Positions 1 to 7,885 of a DNA stretch of 35,297 nt are shown here, piece after piece (the first letter of the stretch is position 1; every line of letters starts with the position of its first letter). A program made the translations under genes and the position numbers. Where the stretch lies: positions 1-35,297 of the forward strand of contig MFTB01000024.1 of the NCBI GenBank assembly GCA_001785195.1, written 5' to 3'. Below the pieces are notes generated by a model. It worked only from the letters and a program-made list of their open reading frames with translations, did not search any database and was not told the origin of the DNA. The DNA is from Candidatus Muproteobacteria bacterium RIFCSPHIGHO2_12_FULL_60_33. GTDB lineage: Bacteria; Pseudomonadota; Gammaproteobacteria; Acidiferrobacterales; Sulfurifustaceae.

Positions 1-1260
1 GCCGAGCTCGACGGCTACACCGCCGAGGCGCGCGCCGGCGAATTGCTGCTCGGCGTCGGCATCCCGCTGGAACAGCATACCGGCCCGATGAGCGCGGTGG
101 CGCCGGGCTGGAAGCTGCGCGTGTTGCTGGCGCAGGCGCTGTTCGCCGACCCGGACATCCTGCTGCTGGACGAGCCCACCAACCATCTCGACATCAACAC
201 CATCCGCTGGCTGGAAGACGTCCTCAACGCGCGCAACAGCACCATGATCATCATCTCCCACGACCGGCACTTTTTGAACGGCGTGTGCACGCACATGGCC
301 GACCTGGACTACGGCGAGCTGCGCGTCTATCCCGGCAACTACGACGAGTACATGACCGCCGCCACCCTGGTGCGCAATCAGCTGCTGTCCGACAACGCCA
401 AGAAGAAGGCGCAGATCGCCGAGCTTCAGACCTTCGTCAGCCGCTTCTCCGCCAACGCCTCCAAGGCCAAGCAGGCCACTTCGCGCGCACGTCGGATCGA
501 AAAGATCGAGCTGGCCGAGGTCAAGCCGTCGAGCCGGCAGAATCCGTTTTTGCGTTTCGATCAGGCCAGGCGGCTTTATCGCCTGGCGCTGGAAGTAAAG
601 AAGGTGAGCCAGGGCTATGGCGCGACGCCGCTGTTCCGCGGGCTCAGCCTGTCGGTCGAGGTCGGCGAGCGCGTGGCCGTCATCGGCCCCAACGGCATCG
701 GCAAGACCACGCTGCTGCGTACCCTGGTCGGCGAGCTCGCCCCCGCGAGCGGCACGGTGAAATGGTCGGAGAATGCCACGCTGGGTTACTACGCGCAGGA
801 CCACGCCGCCGACTTCGCCAGGGACATGTCGCTGCTCGACTGGATGAACCGATGGAAAAAACCCAACGACGACGAGCAGGCGATCCGCGCCGTCCTCGGC
901 CGGCTGTTGTTTTCCCAGGATGAAATTAAAAAAACGACGAAGGCGCTCTCCGGCGGCGAGCAGGGGCGCATGCTGTTTGGCAAGCTGATGCTGCAGCAAC
1001 CCAGCGTGCTGATCATGGACGAGCCCACCAACCACCTGGACATGGAATCCATCGAGTCGCTCAACACCGCGCTGGAAAAATACCCGGGCACGCTGATCTT
1101 CGTCAGCCACGACCGTGAATTCGTCTCGTCACTGGCCACGCGCATCATCGAAATGACCCCGCAGGGCGTCGAGAACTTCGGCGGCAGCTACGACGACTAC
1201 CTGCGCAGCCAGGAAGAGCAGGCAGGGCAGGCGCCGGGGCGACTGCAGAAGATTCGGTAA
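1..1260 (+). CDS. ybiT: ABC-F ATPase YbiT, 5' end outside window
   Basis: This is the C-terminal 419 residues of an ABC-F protein. These are soluble ATPases without membrane domains, and several act on the ribosome. The frame is open to base 1, so the ATG at 43 in the ORF track is internal. By comparison with YbiT (about 530 aa) roughly the first 110-135 residues are missing. Visible parts are the end of ABC domain 1 (degenerate signature APGWKLRV, Walker [12 protein letters not shown]), the linker, and a complete domain 2 with Walker [12 protein letters not shown], signature LSGGEQGRM and Walker [13 protein letters not shown]. Both H-loops (SHDR) are present. The text matches my memory of YbiT more closely than EttA or Uup. 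The exact substrate of YbiT is not known from the sequence. Confidence 0.93.
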   Translation, partial: AELDGYTAEARAGELLLGVGIPLEQHTGPMSAVAPGWKLRVLLAQALFADPDILLLDEPTNHLDINTIRWLEDVLNARNSTMIIISHDRHFLNGVCTHMADLDYGELRVYPGNYDEYMTAATLVRNQLLSDNAKKKAQIAELQTFVSRFSANASKAKQATSRARRIEKIELAEVKPSSRQNPFLRFDQARRLYRLALEVKKVSQGYGATPLFRGLSLSVEVGERVAVIGPNGIGKTTLLRTLVGELAPASGTVKWSENATLGYYAQDHAADFARDMSLLDWMNRWKKPNDDEQAIRAVLGRLLFSQDEIKKTTKALSGGEQGRMLFGKLMLQQPSVLIMDEPTNHLDMESIESLNTALEKYPGTLIFVSHDREFVSSLATRIIEMTPQGVENFGGSYDDYLRSQEEQAGQAPGRLQKIR

Positions 1261-1539
1261 TCTCCGTATTTTTAAAGTCCGTAACGCGATGGCAAGCTAC
1301 ACAGCCAAAAAATATAAACACCTCACCTTCACGATGGCCGGTCGCGATGTGGCTCCCCCGTTATTTCCCTTTTTTGAATACTTGAAATTATAGCCCGCGG
1401 GACAGGGGCATATAACTCGCTGAATGCGTGCTGCATTTGCCGCTCGTATCGGCGGAGACTACCCATAAAAAACTTTTCTAGCGGGCTGCCAAAGCGTGGC
1501 TATTGTTTAAGGCATCTAGTAATCGTAAGGAGGTACCTT
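1261..1539. other. Intergenic region, no gene seen
   Basis: This 279-base gap between ybiT and the DoxX gene is more AT-rich than its neighbours. I see no convincing ORF, hairpin with a T-run, or well-spaced sigma70 boxes. It ends with a strong ribosome binding site (TAAGGAGGT, 1526-1533) for the DoxX gene. Confidence 0.5.
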
Positions 1540-1932
1540 ATGTTCGATTTTCTCGACGACTTCAAACCCTACGGACATTGGCTGCTGCGGATCGCGTTGG
1601 GCAGCGTGTTCGTGATTCATGGCATCGGTAATTTCATGAATCTCACCGGCTTTGCGGCGGCTCTCAACGTGCCGCACATGGTGGGGTTGATACTCGTGCT
1701 GGCGGAGATTGTCGGCGGTGTCCTGGTGCTCTCGGGCGGCTTCATGGGTGACAAGATGACCCGGCTCGGGGCGCTGATGCTGATACCGGTCCTGCTCATC
1801 GTGATGTACATGGTGCACTGGAGCGAGGTGAGCTTTACGCTCTCCAAGGTCCATGTCGTGGGCGGGATAGAGTATCTGCTGGTGCTGTTCCTGGTATCGC
1901 TGTACATGCTGTTGAAGGGAAACAAGACATAA
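1540..1932 (+). CDS. DoxX family inner-membrane protein
   Basis: The protein is 130 residues with four hydrophobic stretches (about 14-34, 44-65, 74-92 and 102-125), the size and layout of DoxX/SURF4-type proteins. The first helix carries the family-like pattern LLRIALGSVFVIHGIGNF. The start is well supported by TAAGGAGGT seven bases upstream. It is probably a single-gene unit, since a strong intrinsic terminator follows 35 bases after the stop. DoxX proteins are linked to redox and sulfur metabolism in some organisms, but the sequence does not reveal a substrate here. Family assignment is fairly sure and function is open. Confidence 0.8.
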   Translation: MFDFLDDFKPYGHWLLRIALGSVFVIHGIGNFMNLTGFAAALNVPHMVGLILVLAEIVGGVLVLSGGFMGDKMTRLGALMLIPVLLIVMYMVHWSEVSFTLSKVHVVGGIEYLLVLFLVSLYMLLKGNKT

Positions 1933-1966
1933 CGGCCGCGTTTTCGCAGGCTGTTATTTTTTCCGG

Positions 1967-1996
1967 CTCCCACCCGCGAGGGTGGGAGTTTTTTTT
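1967..1996 (+). terminator. Intrinsic terminator after the DoxX gene
   Basis: A perfect 9-bp stem CTCCCACCC / GGGTGGGAG with loop GCGA is followed by eight T residues. The reverse strand has no T-run on its side, so it should stop plus-strand transcripts only. Confidence 0.9.
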
Positions 1997-2000
1997 CGCC

Positions 2001-2348
2001 TCAGTGGCAGAAATAGGAATGCTTGTAGCCGCGTTCCTTGCGCGGCTGGAGACAGCGGATGGAGTAGGAGGTGGCCACGTCGCGCCGGCGGGTGGCGTAG
2101 TTGCACAGCACGGAATCACCGCGATAGGGCGTGGAACCGATCAGGCTGAACTGCACGCGCTTTTTCGATTCGATGTTGGTGGGTTTGCGCTCCGGAAGGC
2201 TGTTGCTATCTACCTCGACCCAAACGTTGATCGTGGCCGCGCATTTCACGGTGTAGGGGCGGGTATGCAATGGTGCCGTGGCCTCTGCCGCGAGAACATC
2301 GGCCCCGGCAACGACAATGGCGGTCAAGGCGAGTAGTATCAGGCGCAT
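2001..2348 (-). CDS. Small secreted protein with four cysteines, hypothetical
   Basis: The ORF track gives 194 residues, but a clean Sec signal peptide begins at the internal ATG at 2348 (MRLILLALTAIVVAGADVLAA). AAAGAGG stands just upstream, so I place the start there, giving 115 residues. Cleavage after about residue 21-23 would leave a mature protein of about 93 residues with four cysteines (VKC, VLC, IRC, YFC), enough for two disulfide bonds in the periplasm. It is basic near the C terminus. I do not recognise the family. It converges on the DoxX gene and its stop is five bases beyond that gene's terminator. Confidence 0.6.
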   Translation of the reverse strand: MRLILLALTAIVVAGADVLAAEATAPLHTRPYTVKCAATINVWVEVDSNSLPERKPTNIESKKRVQFSLIGSTPYRGDSVLCNYATRRRDVATSYSIRCLQPRKERGYKHSYFCH

Positions 2349-2457
2349 AGAACCTCTTTGTGCTTGCTTAATTGAGCCTAGCCGAGCGGCCCGTCCCGGC
2401 AAGGACCGCTGGTCAGGCCATTCTACGCAGACAGGCATGTGAGCGGTCGAGGTCACC

Positions 2458-2718
2458 ATGAAGAAACTGAACCATGAGGCGGAATTGGTCAAAGGCGCGA
2501 TTCTCGCCGGCATGAAGTACGGCGAGGACCGGGGCGCCGTCGTGTTCGAGCCGACGGATTCGGCCAGCGAGAAAATCCTGTTCATCTACCGGCTACTGAT
2601 CCACGACAAACTCATTCAAGCCTTGCCCGAAGATCAAGTCTCACAACAATCCATGCGGCATAAACTCGCCATCTGGTATTCCAGGCAACTGCCGAAGGAT
2701 CATCCACTTCTGAAATAA
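2458..2718 (+). CDS. DUF5062-like small protein
   Basis: This 86-residue acidic-to-neutral soluble protein has no signal peptide or membrane helix. The features KKLNHEAELVK near the start, IYRLL in the middle and KLAIWYSRQLPKDHPLL at the end resemble what I remember of the gammaproteobacterial DUF5062 family, whose function is unknown. The start codon follows a modest GAGGT. It ends 34 bases before the aldolase gene and may be co-transcribed with it. The family name is from memory and unverified; the ORF itself looks real. Confidence 0.65.
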   Translation: MKKLNHEAELVKGAILAGMKYGEDRGAVVFEPTDSASEKILFIYRLLIHDKLIQALPEDQVSQQSMRHKLAIWYSRQLPKDHPLLK

Positions 2719-2752
2719 CCCGGGAAATCGTCCTCACCGGAGGGTAGAGCCA

Positions 2753-3775
2753 ATGAACATCGACGAACTCAAATCCGTGGCAAGCGCCATCGTCGCGAAA
2801 CAGAAGGGCGTGCTGGCGGCGGACGAAAGCAGTCCCACGATCAAGAAGCGTTTCGATTCGATCAAGGCCGAGTCCACCGAAGAAAACCGCCGGCGCTACC
2901 GCGAAATACTTTTTACCACCGACGGTATCGAGTGCTATATCGGCGGCGTCATTCTCTTCGACGAAACCCTGCGCCAGAGCACCCGCGACGGCACTCCCTT
3001 TGCCAGGCTGCTGTCGAGCCGGGGGATCGCCCCCGGGATCAAGGTGGACAAAGGCGCCAAGGCGCTGGCGCTGTATCCCGGCGACAAAGTCGCCGAGGGT
3101 CTGGACGGCCTGCGCGAACGTCTCGCCGAGTACAAACAACTTGGAGCAAAGTTCGCGAAGTGGCGCGCGGTGATCGAGATCGACGAGCACAATATTCCGT
3201 CGGCGTTCGGCATTCGCGCCAATGCCCACGGGCTGGCGCGTTACGCCGCGCTCTGCCAGGAGGTGGACCTCGTGCCGATCGTGGAGCCGGAAGTGCTTAT
3301 GGACGGTGCCCACGGCATCGAACGCTGCGAAGCGGTAACGTCCCAGGTGCTGGAGGCGGTGTTCGCCGAACTGGACGCCCACCGCGTGCTGTTCGAGGGC
3401 ATGTTGCTCAAGCCGAACATGGTGGTCGCCGGCAAGAAGTGCGCGCGTCAGGCCGGCGTGCAACAGGTGGCCGAGGCCACGATGCGTTGCCTGACCCGCT
3501 ACGTGCCGGCGGCGGTCCCCGGGATCGTATTCCTGTCCGGCGGACAGAGCGCGGAAGATGCCACCGACCATCTGAACGCCATGAATGCGATGGGCGCGCA
3601 TCCGTGGCAGGTCAGCTTTTCATACGGGCGGGCGCTGCAGGCGCCGGTACTGGCCGCCTGGAAGGGGCAGGAAAGCAACGTCGTCGCCGCGCAGAAGGCG
3701 CTCTTGAAACGCTGCCAATTGAACGGCCTGGCGCGCGACGGAAAATATGCCCGCGCCATGGAGCAGGCTGGGTAA
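2753..3775 (+). CDS. Fructose-bisphosphate aldolase, class I
   Basis: The enzyme splits fructose 1,6-bisphosphate into dihydroxyacetone phosphate and glyceraldehyde 3-phosphate, or makes it in gluconeogenesis. The 340 residues match the eukaryotic-like class I family. The N-terminal signature LAADES (21-26) and GGVILFDETL (64-73) are present. The Schiff-base signature FEGMLLKPN places the catalytic lysine at about K220, and FLSGGQS follows in the phosphate-binding region. The start has GGAGGG eight bases upstream. Length is close to the family norm of 340-360. No metal-binding class II signature is seen. It is not an fbaB/DhnA-type short class I enzyme. Confidence 0.93.
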   Translation: MNIDELKSVASAIVAKQKGVLAADESSPTIKKRFDSIKAESTEENRRRYREILFTTDGIECYIGGVILFDETLRQSTRDGTPFARLLSSRGIAPGIKVDKGAKALALYPGDKVAEGLDGLRERLAEYKQLGAKFAKWRAVIEIDEHNIPSAFGIRANAHGLARYAALCQEVDLVPIVEPEVLMDGAHGIERCEAVTSQVLEAVFAELDAHRVLFEGMLLKPNMVVAGKKCARQAGVQQVAEATMRCLTRYVPAAVPGIVFLSGGQSAEDATDHLNAMNAMGAHPWQVSFSYGRALQAPVLAAWKGQESNVVAAQKALLKRCQLNGLARDGKYARAMEQAG

Positions 3776-3800
3776 TTAGTCGATTTGTAATGAGACTTCT

Positions 3801-3818
3801 GCCCGCTTTCGCGGGAAT
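3801..3818. repeat. Short hairpin CCCGC-TTTC-GCGGGAAT
   Basis: A 5-bp GC stem followed by AATGA sits 26 bases after the aldolase stop. It lacks a T-run, so it is a poor intrinsic terminator. It looks like the short dispersed hairpins common in proteobacterial genomes. Confidence 0.4.
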
Positions 3819-3844
3819 GATAGATCAACAATAATTCATCAGAG

Positions 3845-4033
3845 TCCAATGGCACTTACTTAAGCGCTTTGATCATGGATACAGCGCCTGGGCGCAACCA
3901 GTAGCCCGCATGAAGCGCCAGCGAAATGCGGGGAAAACGGCCGGCAATGCCATCTATTCCCGGATTCCGCTGCGCTCCATCCGGGCTACCCACAGGGGTT
4001 GTCATGGAGTCGGCGCTTAAATAAGTGCCATTC
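3845..4033. mobile_element. MITE-like element with 20-bp terminal inverted repeats and 9-bp target duplication
   Basis: The left end AATGGCACTTACTTAAGCGC (3848-3867) and the right end (4013-4032) are inverted repeats with one mismatch in 20. Just outside, the 9-bp direct repeat TCATCAGAG occurs at 3836-3844 and again at 4034-4042, as expected of a target-site duplication. The interior has no ORF, so any movement would need a transposase supplied elsewhere. The interior carries a REP-like pair (listed separately). It ends 35 bases before yaiI and separates that gene from the aldolase. Confidence 0.75.
3901..3989. repeat. REP-like pair inside the MITE-like element
   Basis: Two imperfect palindromes face each other: CCCGCAT/ATGCGGG (3905-3932) and CCCGGAT/ATCCGGG (3959-3985). 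They are framed by GTAGCCCG and CGGGCTAC. This is the widespread 'GTAGCCCGgATG...GCG' type of proteobacterial repetitive palindrome, recognised by eye. Confidence 0.65.
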
Positions 4034-4068
4034 TCATCAGAGGTTTCTTAACGGGGCCGGGTGATTTA

Positions 4069-4518
4069 ATGCAAATCTGGGTCGACGCCGATGCCTGCCC
4101 GAATGTCATCAAAGAGATCCTGTTTCGGGCCGCGGAGCGGGTGCAGGTCTGCCTGACGCTGGTGGCGAACCAGCTTCTGCGAACGCCGCCGTCCGGTTAC
4201 ATCAAGGCCCTCCAGGTGCCCGCCGGTTTCGATGTCGCCGACAGCAAGATTGTGCAGCAGCTGCAACCGGGCGACCTCGTGATTACCGCCGACATTCCGC
4301 TCGCGGCGCTGGTCATTGAAAAGGGCGGCCATGCGCTCAACCCGCGCGGGGAATTCTATACCACCGAAAATATTCAGGAACGCCTCACCATGCGCAACTT
4401 CATGGACGAGCTGCGCAATACCGGCGTGAACACGGGCGGCCCGGCGGTACTCAGCCTGACTGACAGACAGGCGTTTGCGAATCAGCTGGATCGGTTTCTG
4501 ACGAAGACCAGAGGGTAG
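4069..4518 (+). CDS. yaiI: YaiI/YqxD family protein (UPF0178, DUF188)
   Basis: The 149-residue protein opens with the family hallmark WVDADACP (4-11) and shows [11 protein letters not shown] (69-79), both acidic segments of a PIN/NYN-like nuclease fold. [10 protein letters not shown] and [12 protein letters not shown] follow, and GGPA near residue 123 is also typical. The family is conserved in bacteria but its substrate is not established. The start fixes the canonical N terminus although no clear Shine-Dalgarno sequence precedes it. The upstream sequence was probably altered by the nearby MITE-like insertion. The following gene begins 14 bases downstream. Confidence 0.9.
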   Translation: MQIWVDADACPNVIKEILFRAAERVQVCLTLVANQLLRTPPSGYIKALQVPAGFDVADSKIVQQLQPGDLVITADIPLAALVIEKGGHALNPRGEFYTTENIQERLTMRNFMDELRNTGVNTGGPAVLSLTDRQAFANQLDRFLTKTRG

Positions 4519-4532
4519 GGTAAGCTTGTCAC

Positions 4533-5378
4533 ATGTCGAACCTGAATGACGCTCCACAAGAATTGTTAACCCGGCTCCCCGGCCTGGCGGTGCGCTGGCG
4601 CGCCGGGGACTTCGACGCGCCGGTGTTCGCGGCCTTGTATTTCCTCCATTGGCAAATTGCGATACACGGTCAGCAATTTGCTTCGCGCAAAAACAAGAGC
4701 GATCCGCGACCCGGCGCCAAGGGATGGCTGACCGTGATGGAGGCGGCGAAAGGGGAGGGCCTACGGGGGCGCTTGCTCGATTGGATGGAGCGTTACCAGT
4801 TTCGCGGCGTCATCGGCAATGTGCCGGTGGCATTGGTTCAGTGGCTGCGGGGCGTCTGGCCCTTGATCCTGCGCGAGAATATTCCAAAACCCCTGGATAT
4901 ATTGCGCATGCAGGCGCGCGGCAATCGCGCGGTGACGGTACTCACGGAGTATCCGCGACTGCGCCAGCCGGTGCTGAACAAACCCGATGCCTTTGTCTTT
5001 TTCCTGCATGACCTGGAGCATGCGTATAAGTTTTTCCACTCACCGGCATTGCGCGCCGGTCAGTGCGCGTTTTTCGCCGTGCTGGAAAACGCCTTCGACC
5101 GCGGCGTGTTTGCGCCGTACTTCGATGACGCCGAGTTCATTGCCAGGTTCCATTACCTGACGAGCGACATGAACACGCACCCGGAGCACAGCCGGCAGTA
5201 CCTGCGTGCGATCCTGGTGGAGCGCCATCTGCGCCGTGAACACAAGGCGCTCTCTGACCCGCTGTCATCGGCTGCGGAACGGGCTATTGAAGAGGTGATG
5301 CGTGCCCTGGGAACATCCGCGCACTGGTTGCCTGCGCGTGACGGCCCGATAATTTCCCGGTTTTGGCGGATTGGGTAG
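4533..5378 (+). CDS. Conserved-looking hypothetical protein, 281 aa
   Basis: I do not recognise this family. The protein has no signal peptide. The stretch ALVQWLRGVWPLIL (about 100-113) is hydrophobic but interrupted by charge. A notable cluster is FFLHDLEHAYKFFH (about 155-168), followed by HYLTSDMNTHPEHSRQYL (about 207-224). These histidines and acidic residues could bind a metal, but that is inference. Codon use and GC content match neighbours. It starts 14 bases after yaiI and is likely co-transcribed. No strong ribosome binding site is seen at the ATG. Confidence 0.7.
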   Translation: MSNLNDAPQELLTRLPGLAVRWRAGDFDAPVFAALYFLHWQIAIHGQQFASRKNKSDPRPGAKGWLTVMEAAKGEGLRGRLLDWMERYQFRGVIGNVPVALVQWLRGVWPLILRENIPKPLDILRMQARGNRAVTVLTEYPRLRQPVLNKPDAFVFFLHDLEHAYKFFHSPALRAGQCAFFAVLENAFDRGVFAPYFDDAEFIARFHYLTSDMNTHPEHSRQYLRAILVERHLRREHKALSDPLSSAAERAIEEVMRALGTSAHWLPARDGPIISRFWRIG

Positions 5379-5623
5379 AATTGCCGCGTACGCGCCGTGG
5401 CCCGAAACCATGTAGCATGCGTTTCGCCTGTTATGTGGCATGACAAAGTGCGACGAGTTTATGGACATCCGGCCATGTGTCGAAAGTCATGGACGAGCGG
5501 ACGCGGGTCTTCGGCCTGTGACCGGAATGACGGATATAACCAGGGGTTCTTTCAGGCTGGCCACGATCAGCCATAACAACGCGGACAAGCCCGCCTTCGC
5601 ATAGAACGAGCAAGGAAGAAACA

Positions 5624-6061
5624 ATGTCATCGGCACATGAACGGGCCAAAGAACTGGCCCGCGCAATGAAACAGGCCATCATGGAAGCAAAGACCGCCGA
5701 GGCGCGCGCCAAGCGGCTGGGCGAAGAGGTGATGCTGGCGCTGGCCGAGGCCAAGAAGGAGATTCAAGCGGCCAGCGAGATTGTCGAATATCCCGTCGGC
5801 CGTTATGAATGCAAACGTTGCGGGCAAAGTTCGATCTTCTCGCAAACCTACCGGGAACTGCCTCCCTGCGATAACTGCGGCAGCCTCGAATATCTTGGCG
5901 CTGAACCCACGATCACGAAAATCACGCCTCCGCCGCCTAAAAAACACGCCGCCGGCATGTATGAGTGCACCGGTTGCCGCACGCGCGTTGTCCTGGCGGA
6001 GGATCTGGACGAACTGCCGCCGTGCGACATCTGTGGCGCCCACAAACTCAAGGCGGTGTAA
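5624..6061 (+). CDS. Coiled-coil protein with two zinc ribbons
   Basis: Residues 1-52 form a charged, alanine-rich helix likely to be a coiled coil. Two near-repeat zinc ribbons follow: C63-x2-C66...C82-x2-C85 and C115-x2-C118...C134-x2-C137. Each has the same pattern YEC-x2-C at the front and LPPCD-x-CG at the back. A proline-rich linker TPPPPKK separates them. The layout, helical part then zinc ribbon, recalls YbeL/DUF1451 proteins, but those have one ribbon, so I do not assign that family firmly. The start has AAGGAAG just upstream. The function is unknown; binding of nucleic acid or a protein partner would be a guess. Confidence 0.75.
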   Translation: MSSAHERAKELARAMKQAIMEAKTAEARAKRLGEEVMLALAEAKKEIQAASEIVEYPVGRYECKRCGQSSIFSQTYRELPPCDNCGSLEYLGAEPTITKITPPPPKKHAAGMYECTGCRTRVVLAEDLDELPPCDICGAHKLKAV

Positions 6062-6166
6062 GACGCGTCACGAGGCGGCGGGGAATAATTAATTATGGTT
6101 CATCGGGCGTCTGTTTCAAACAACGCGGCGAGCGGCGTCGCGTCTCACCTGACGGGAGCTACCATC

Positions 6167-6448
6167 ATGAAAATGAAATCGTTTGTGCCAATGCTGCTGG
6201 GGGCGATGCTGTCTTTTCCGGTCCAGGCGGCGGACGTGCTGAACGCCAAAATCATGACGCTCGACCTGGCGCGCGATATCGCCAACCACACCCTCGAGGC
6301 CTGTCGCAAGAAGGGCTTTCATCTGGCAGTCGTGGTAGTGGATCGCGCCGGTGGTTCGTTGATCGGCGCGCCCGGCGGCGAGAGGGACGAGGCCTGTGCT
6401 ATTGCTGGCATCAAGGCGGTGCAGGAGCGGCTGGATTTCGCGGAGTAG
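6167..6448 (+). CDS. HbpS/GlcG-like exported protein with internal deletion
   Basis: The ORF track starts at 6095, but the ATG at 6167 follows GGGAG and begins a Sec signal peptide (MKMKSFVPMLLGAMLSFPVQAA), giving 93 residues. After the signal, LDLARDIANHTLEACRKKGF and VVVDRAGG match the N-terminal part of the HbpS/GlcG (DUF336, PF03928) family. The next residues, GSLIGAPGGERDEACAIAGI then QERLDFAE, match the extreme C terminus of that family. The normal middle part (about 60-80 residues) is absent while the frame is kept. It may be a degraded gene or a minimal variant, and binding of haem or another ligand is doubtful. Family recognition is from memory. Confidence 0.6.
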   Translation: MKMKSFVPMLLGAMLSFPVQAADVLNAKIMTLDLARDIANHTLEACRKKGFHLAVVVVDRAGGSLIGAPGGERDEACAIAGIKAVQERLDFAE

Positions 6449-6554
6449 AGCGGTGGGCGATTGACCGGAGCGCTTGGGTTATCAACGGCCACGTCGTAAG
6501 ATGAAGGGCCTGAAAATTTGACCAATCGCATCAGCGCCTGTCGTCAATTTATCT

Positions 6555-7334
6555 ATGAAAAAAACAATGTGGTTGGTGGTGTTGCCGGTCCTGGGTGGCA
6601 TTGCCGCCGGCTTTTACTATTGGCAAACAGGCCAGCAAGAACCGCCGCCACCGCCCCCGGTAACGGCGCCGCCCGCGCCTCCACCCGAGCCGCCGATACG
6701 CCATCCGATCAAGGAAGCGGCGCCGTCGGAAAAGCCCCTGCCGGCGCTGGAAGCCAGCGATGACGCCATGGTCGAGGCGCTCTCGGGCTTCTTCGGCCAA
6801 AAAGCCGTTCAGGAATTTTTCGACGTGAAGGAAGTCGTGCGGCGCTTCGTGGTGACGGTGGACAACCTGCCGCGTCGGAAAGTGCCGCTGCGTTACCGGC
6901 TGTTAAAGCCGGTAGCGGGGCAGTTCCTCGCGACCGGGGAGGGCGAAAACAATCTCACCAATCCCGGTAATTACCGGCGCTATAAGTCCTATGTGTTGCT
7001 GGCCGATGCCGTGGACACCAAGAAGCTGGTCGCGGTGTACACGCGCTTCTACCCGCTGTTCCAGCAGGAATACATGAACCTGGGATACCCCAAGGGTTAC
7101 TTCAACGATCGTCTGGTGGAGGCCATTGACGACCTGCTGGCCGCGCCGGAGATCCCGGGGCGGATAAAGCTGGTCCGGCCCAAGGTCATGTACCAGTTCG
7201 CCGACCTCGCCCTCGAGGAGCTGTCAGCGGGGCAGAAGATCATGATCCGCATGGGGGTCGAGAACGCCGCGCGGATCAAAGCCCGGCTGCGTGAGGTACG
7301 GCAGGAGCTGACCGGGCAGGCGTCGCCGCCCTGA
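6555..7334 (+). CDS. DUF3014 domain membrane-anchored protein
   Basis: The 259-residue protein has one N-terminal transmembrane helix (about 5-24), then a proline-rich linker (28-50), then a soluble domain that resembles DUF3014. Typical stretches are FFDVKEVVRRFVVTVDNLPR, YRRYKSYV and FYPLFQQEYMNLGYP. The topology suggests a short cytoplasmic N terminus with the domain in the periplasm. The role of the family is not known. The start has no obvious Shine-Dalgarno sequence. It follows the HbpS-like gene after 106 bases and is followed by an AT-rich stretch. Confidence 0.85.
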   Translation: MKKTMWLVVLPVLGGIAAGFYYWQTGQQEPPPPPPVTAPPAPPPEPPIRHPIKEAAPSEKPLPALEASDDAMVEALSGFFGQKAVQEFFDVKEVVRRFVVTVDNLPRRKVPLRYRLLKPVAGQFLATGEGENNLTNPGNYRRYKSYVLLADAVDTKKLVAVYTRFYPLFQQEYMNLGYPKGYFNDRLVEAIDDLLAAPEIPGRIKLVRPKVMYQFADLALEELSAGQKIMIRMGVENAARIKARLREVRQELTGQASPP

Positions 7335-7424
7335 ATTCAGGCCAAACAATTATTAATGTTTATAATAAGTTTATGTATATAAATATTTGAAATTAGACAT
7401 AAAACTTTGATCTGCATGACCTGA
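7335..7424. other. AT-rich island
   Basis: About 90 bases after the DUF3014 gene are strongly AT-rich (TTATTAATGTTTATAATAAG and similar), unlike the GC-rich surroundings. No clean promoter spacing was found. A second AT-rich patch occurs at 7706-7745 and a third at 7850-7900. Confidence 0.5.
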
Positions 7425-7673
7425 TTTCGGCGTTACCATTTCTATATCGATGAGAAACAGGGCCTAGGCTCCAGCGTCGCCCGGGTGGGCGAATCCTCCG
7501 GTCTGGCTCGTGCCGTGGTCGCGGCGAACATCCTGCACGAGCTCCTGAATGCGACCAAGCATTACCTCGAGCGGGTAATGGCGCTCAAGGACGTGCCGGT
7601 TGTGAACAAGAAAAACCTGGCGGACCGGGTTAAATCGCTGCATGCCAGACTGGCTGGAGCAGGGGGCAAATAA
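7425..7673 (+). pseudogene. Orphan ORF, possible 3' remnant of a gene
   Basis: The track lists 62 residues from a GTG at 7485, but the same frame is open from just after a stop at 7422 and reads FRRYHFYIDEKQGLGSS before that GTG. There is no ATG and no ribosome binding site in this stretch. The C-terminal part (LARAVVAANILHELLNATKH, KNLADRVKSLHARL) looks like real helical protein with normal codon use. A terminator-like hairpin follows directly. I read it as a gene that lost its 5' end at the AT-rich island, or one with an unusual start. No family is recognised. Confidence 0.4.
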
Positions 7674-7688
7674 TCTGCAATTTGTTTT

Positions 7689-7718
7689 GAGCCTGAATTC
7701 GGCTCCTTTTATTATTTT
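7689..7718 (+). terminator. Terminator-like hairpin after the orphan ORF
   Basis: GAGCC / GGCTC with a 7-base loop containing GAATTC is followed by CTTTTATTATTTT. The stem is short but the T-rich tail is good. Confidence 0.55.
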
Positions 7719-7885
7719 ACATAATATACATTATACGAATATATGGGATTCCAAGCTTATGGCCGCCAGCCGGATTTACCACGCACTCCTGCATCTGCCT
7801 GCGGTTCATGGCATGGTTCGAATCCCGTTTTCGAGGCCTGTTTCTATCTCGTTTGGAACATGAAACAAAATATGAAAATAATTGT

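Noticed and set aside
5379-5623. Possible small gene in the 245-base gap before the zinc-ribbon gene
   Set aside because: Short frames on both strands have no ribosome binding site or family resemblance; I see nothing supportable there.
7795-7850. tRNA-like stretch GGTTCGAATCCC near 7818
   Set aside because: The T-loop sequence matches, but the T stem pairs over only two bases and no acceptor, D or anticodon arms can be drawn. It could at most be a decayed fragment.
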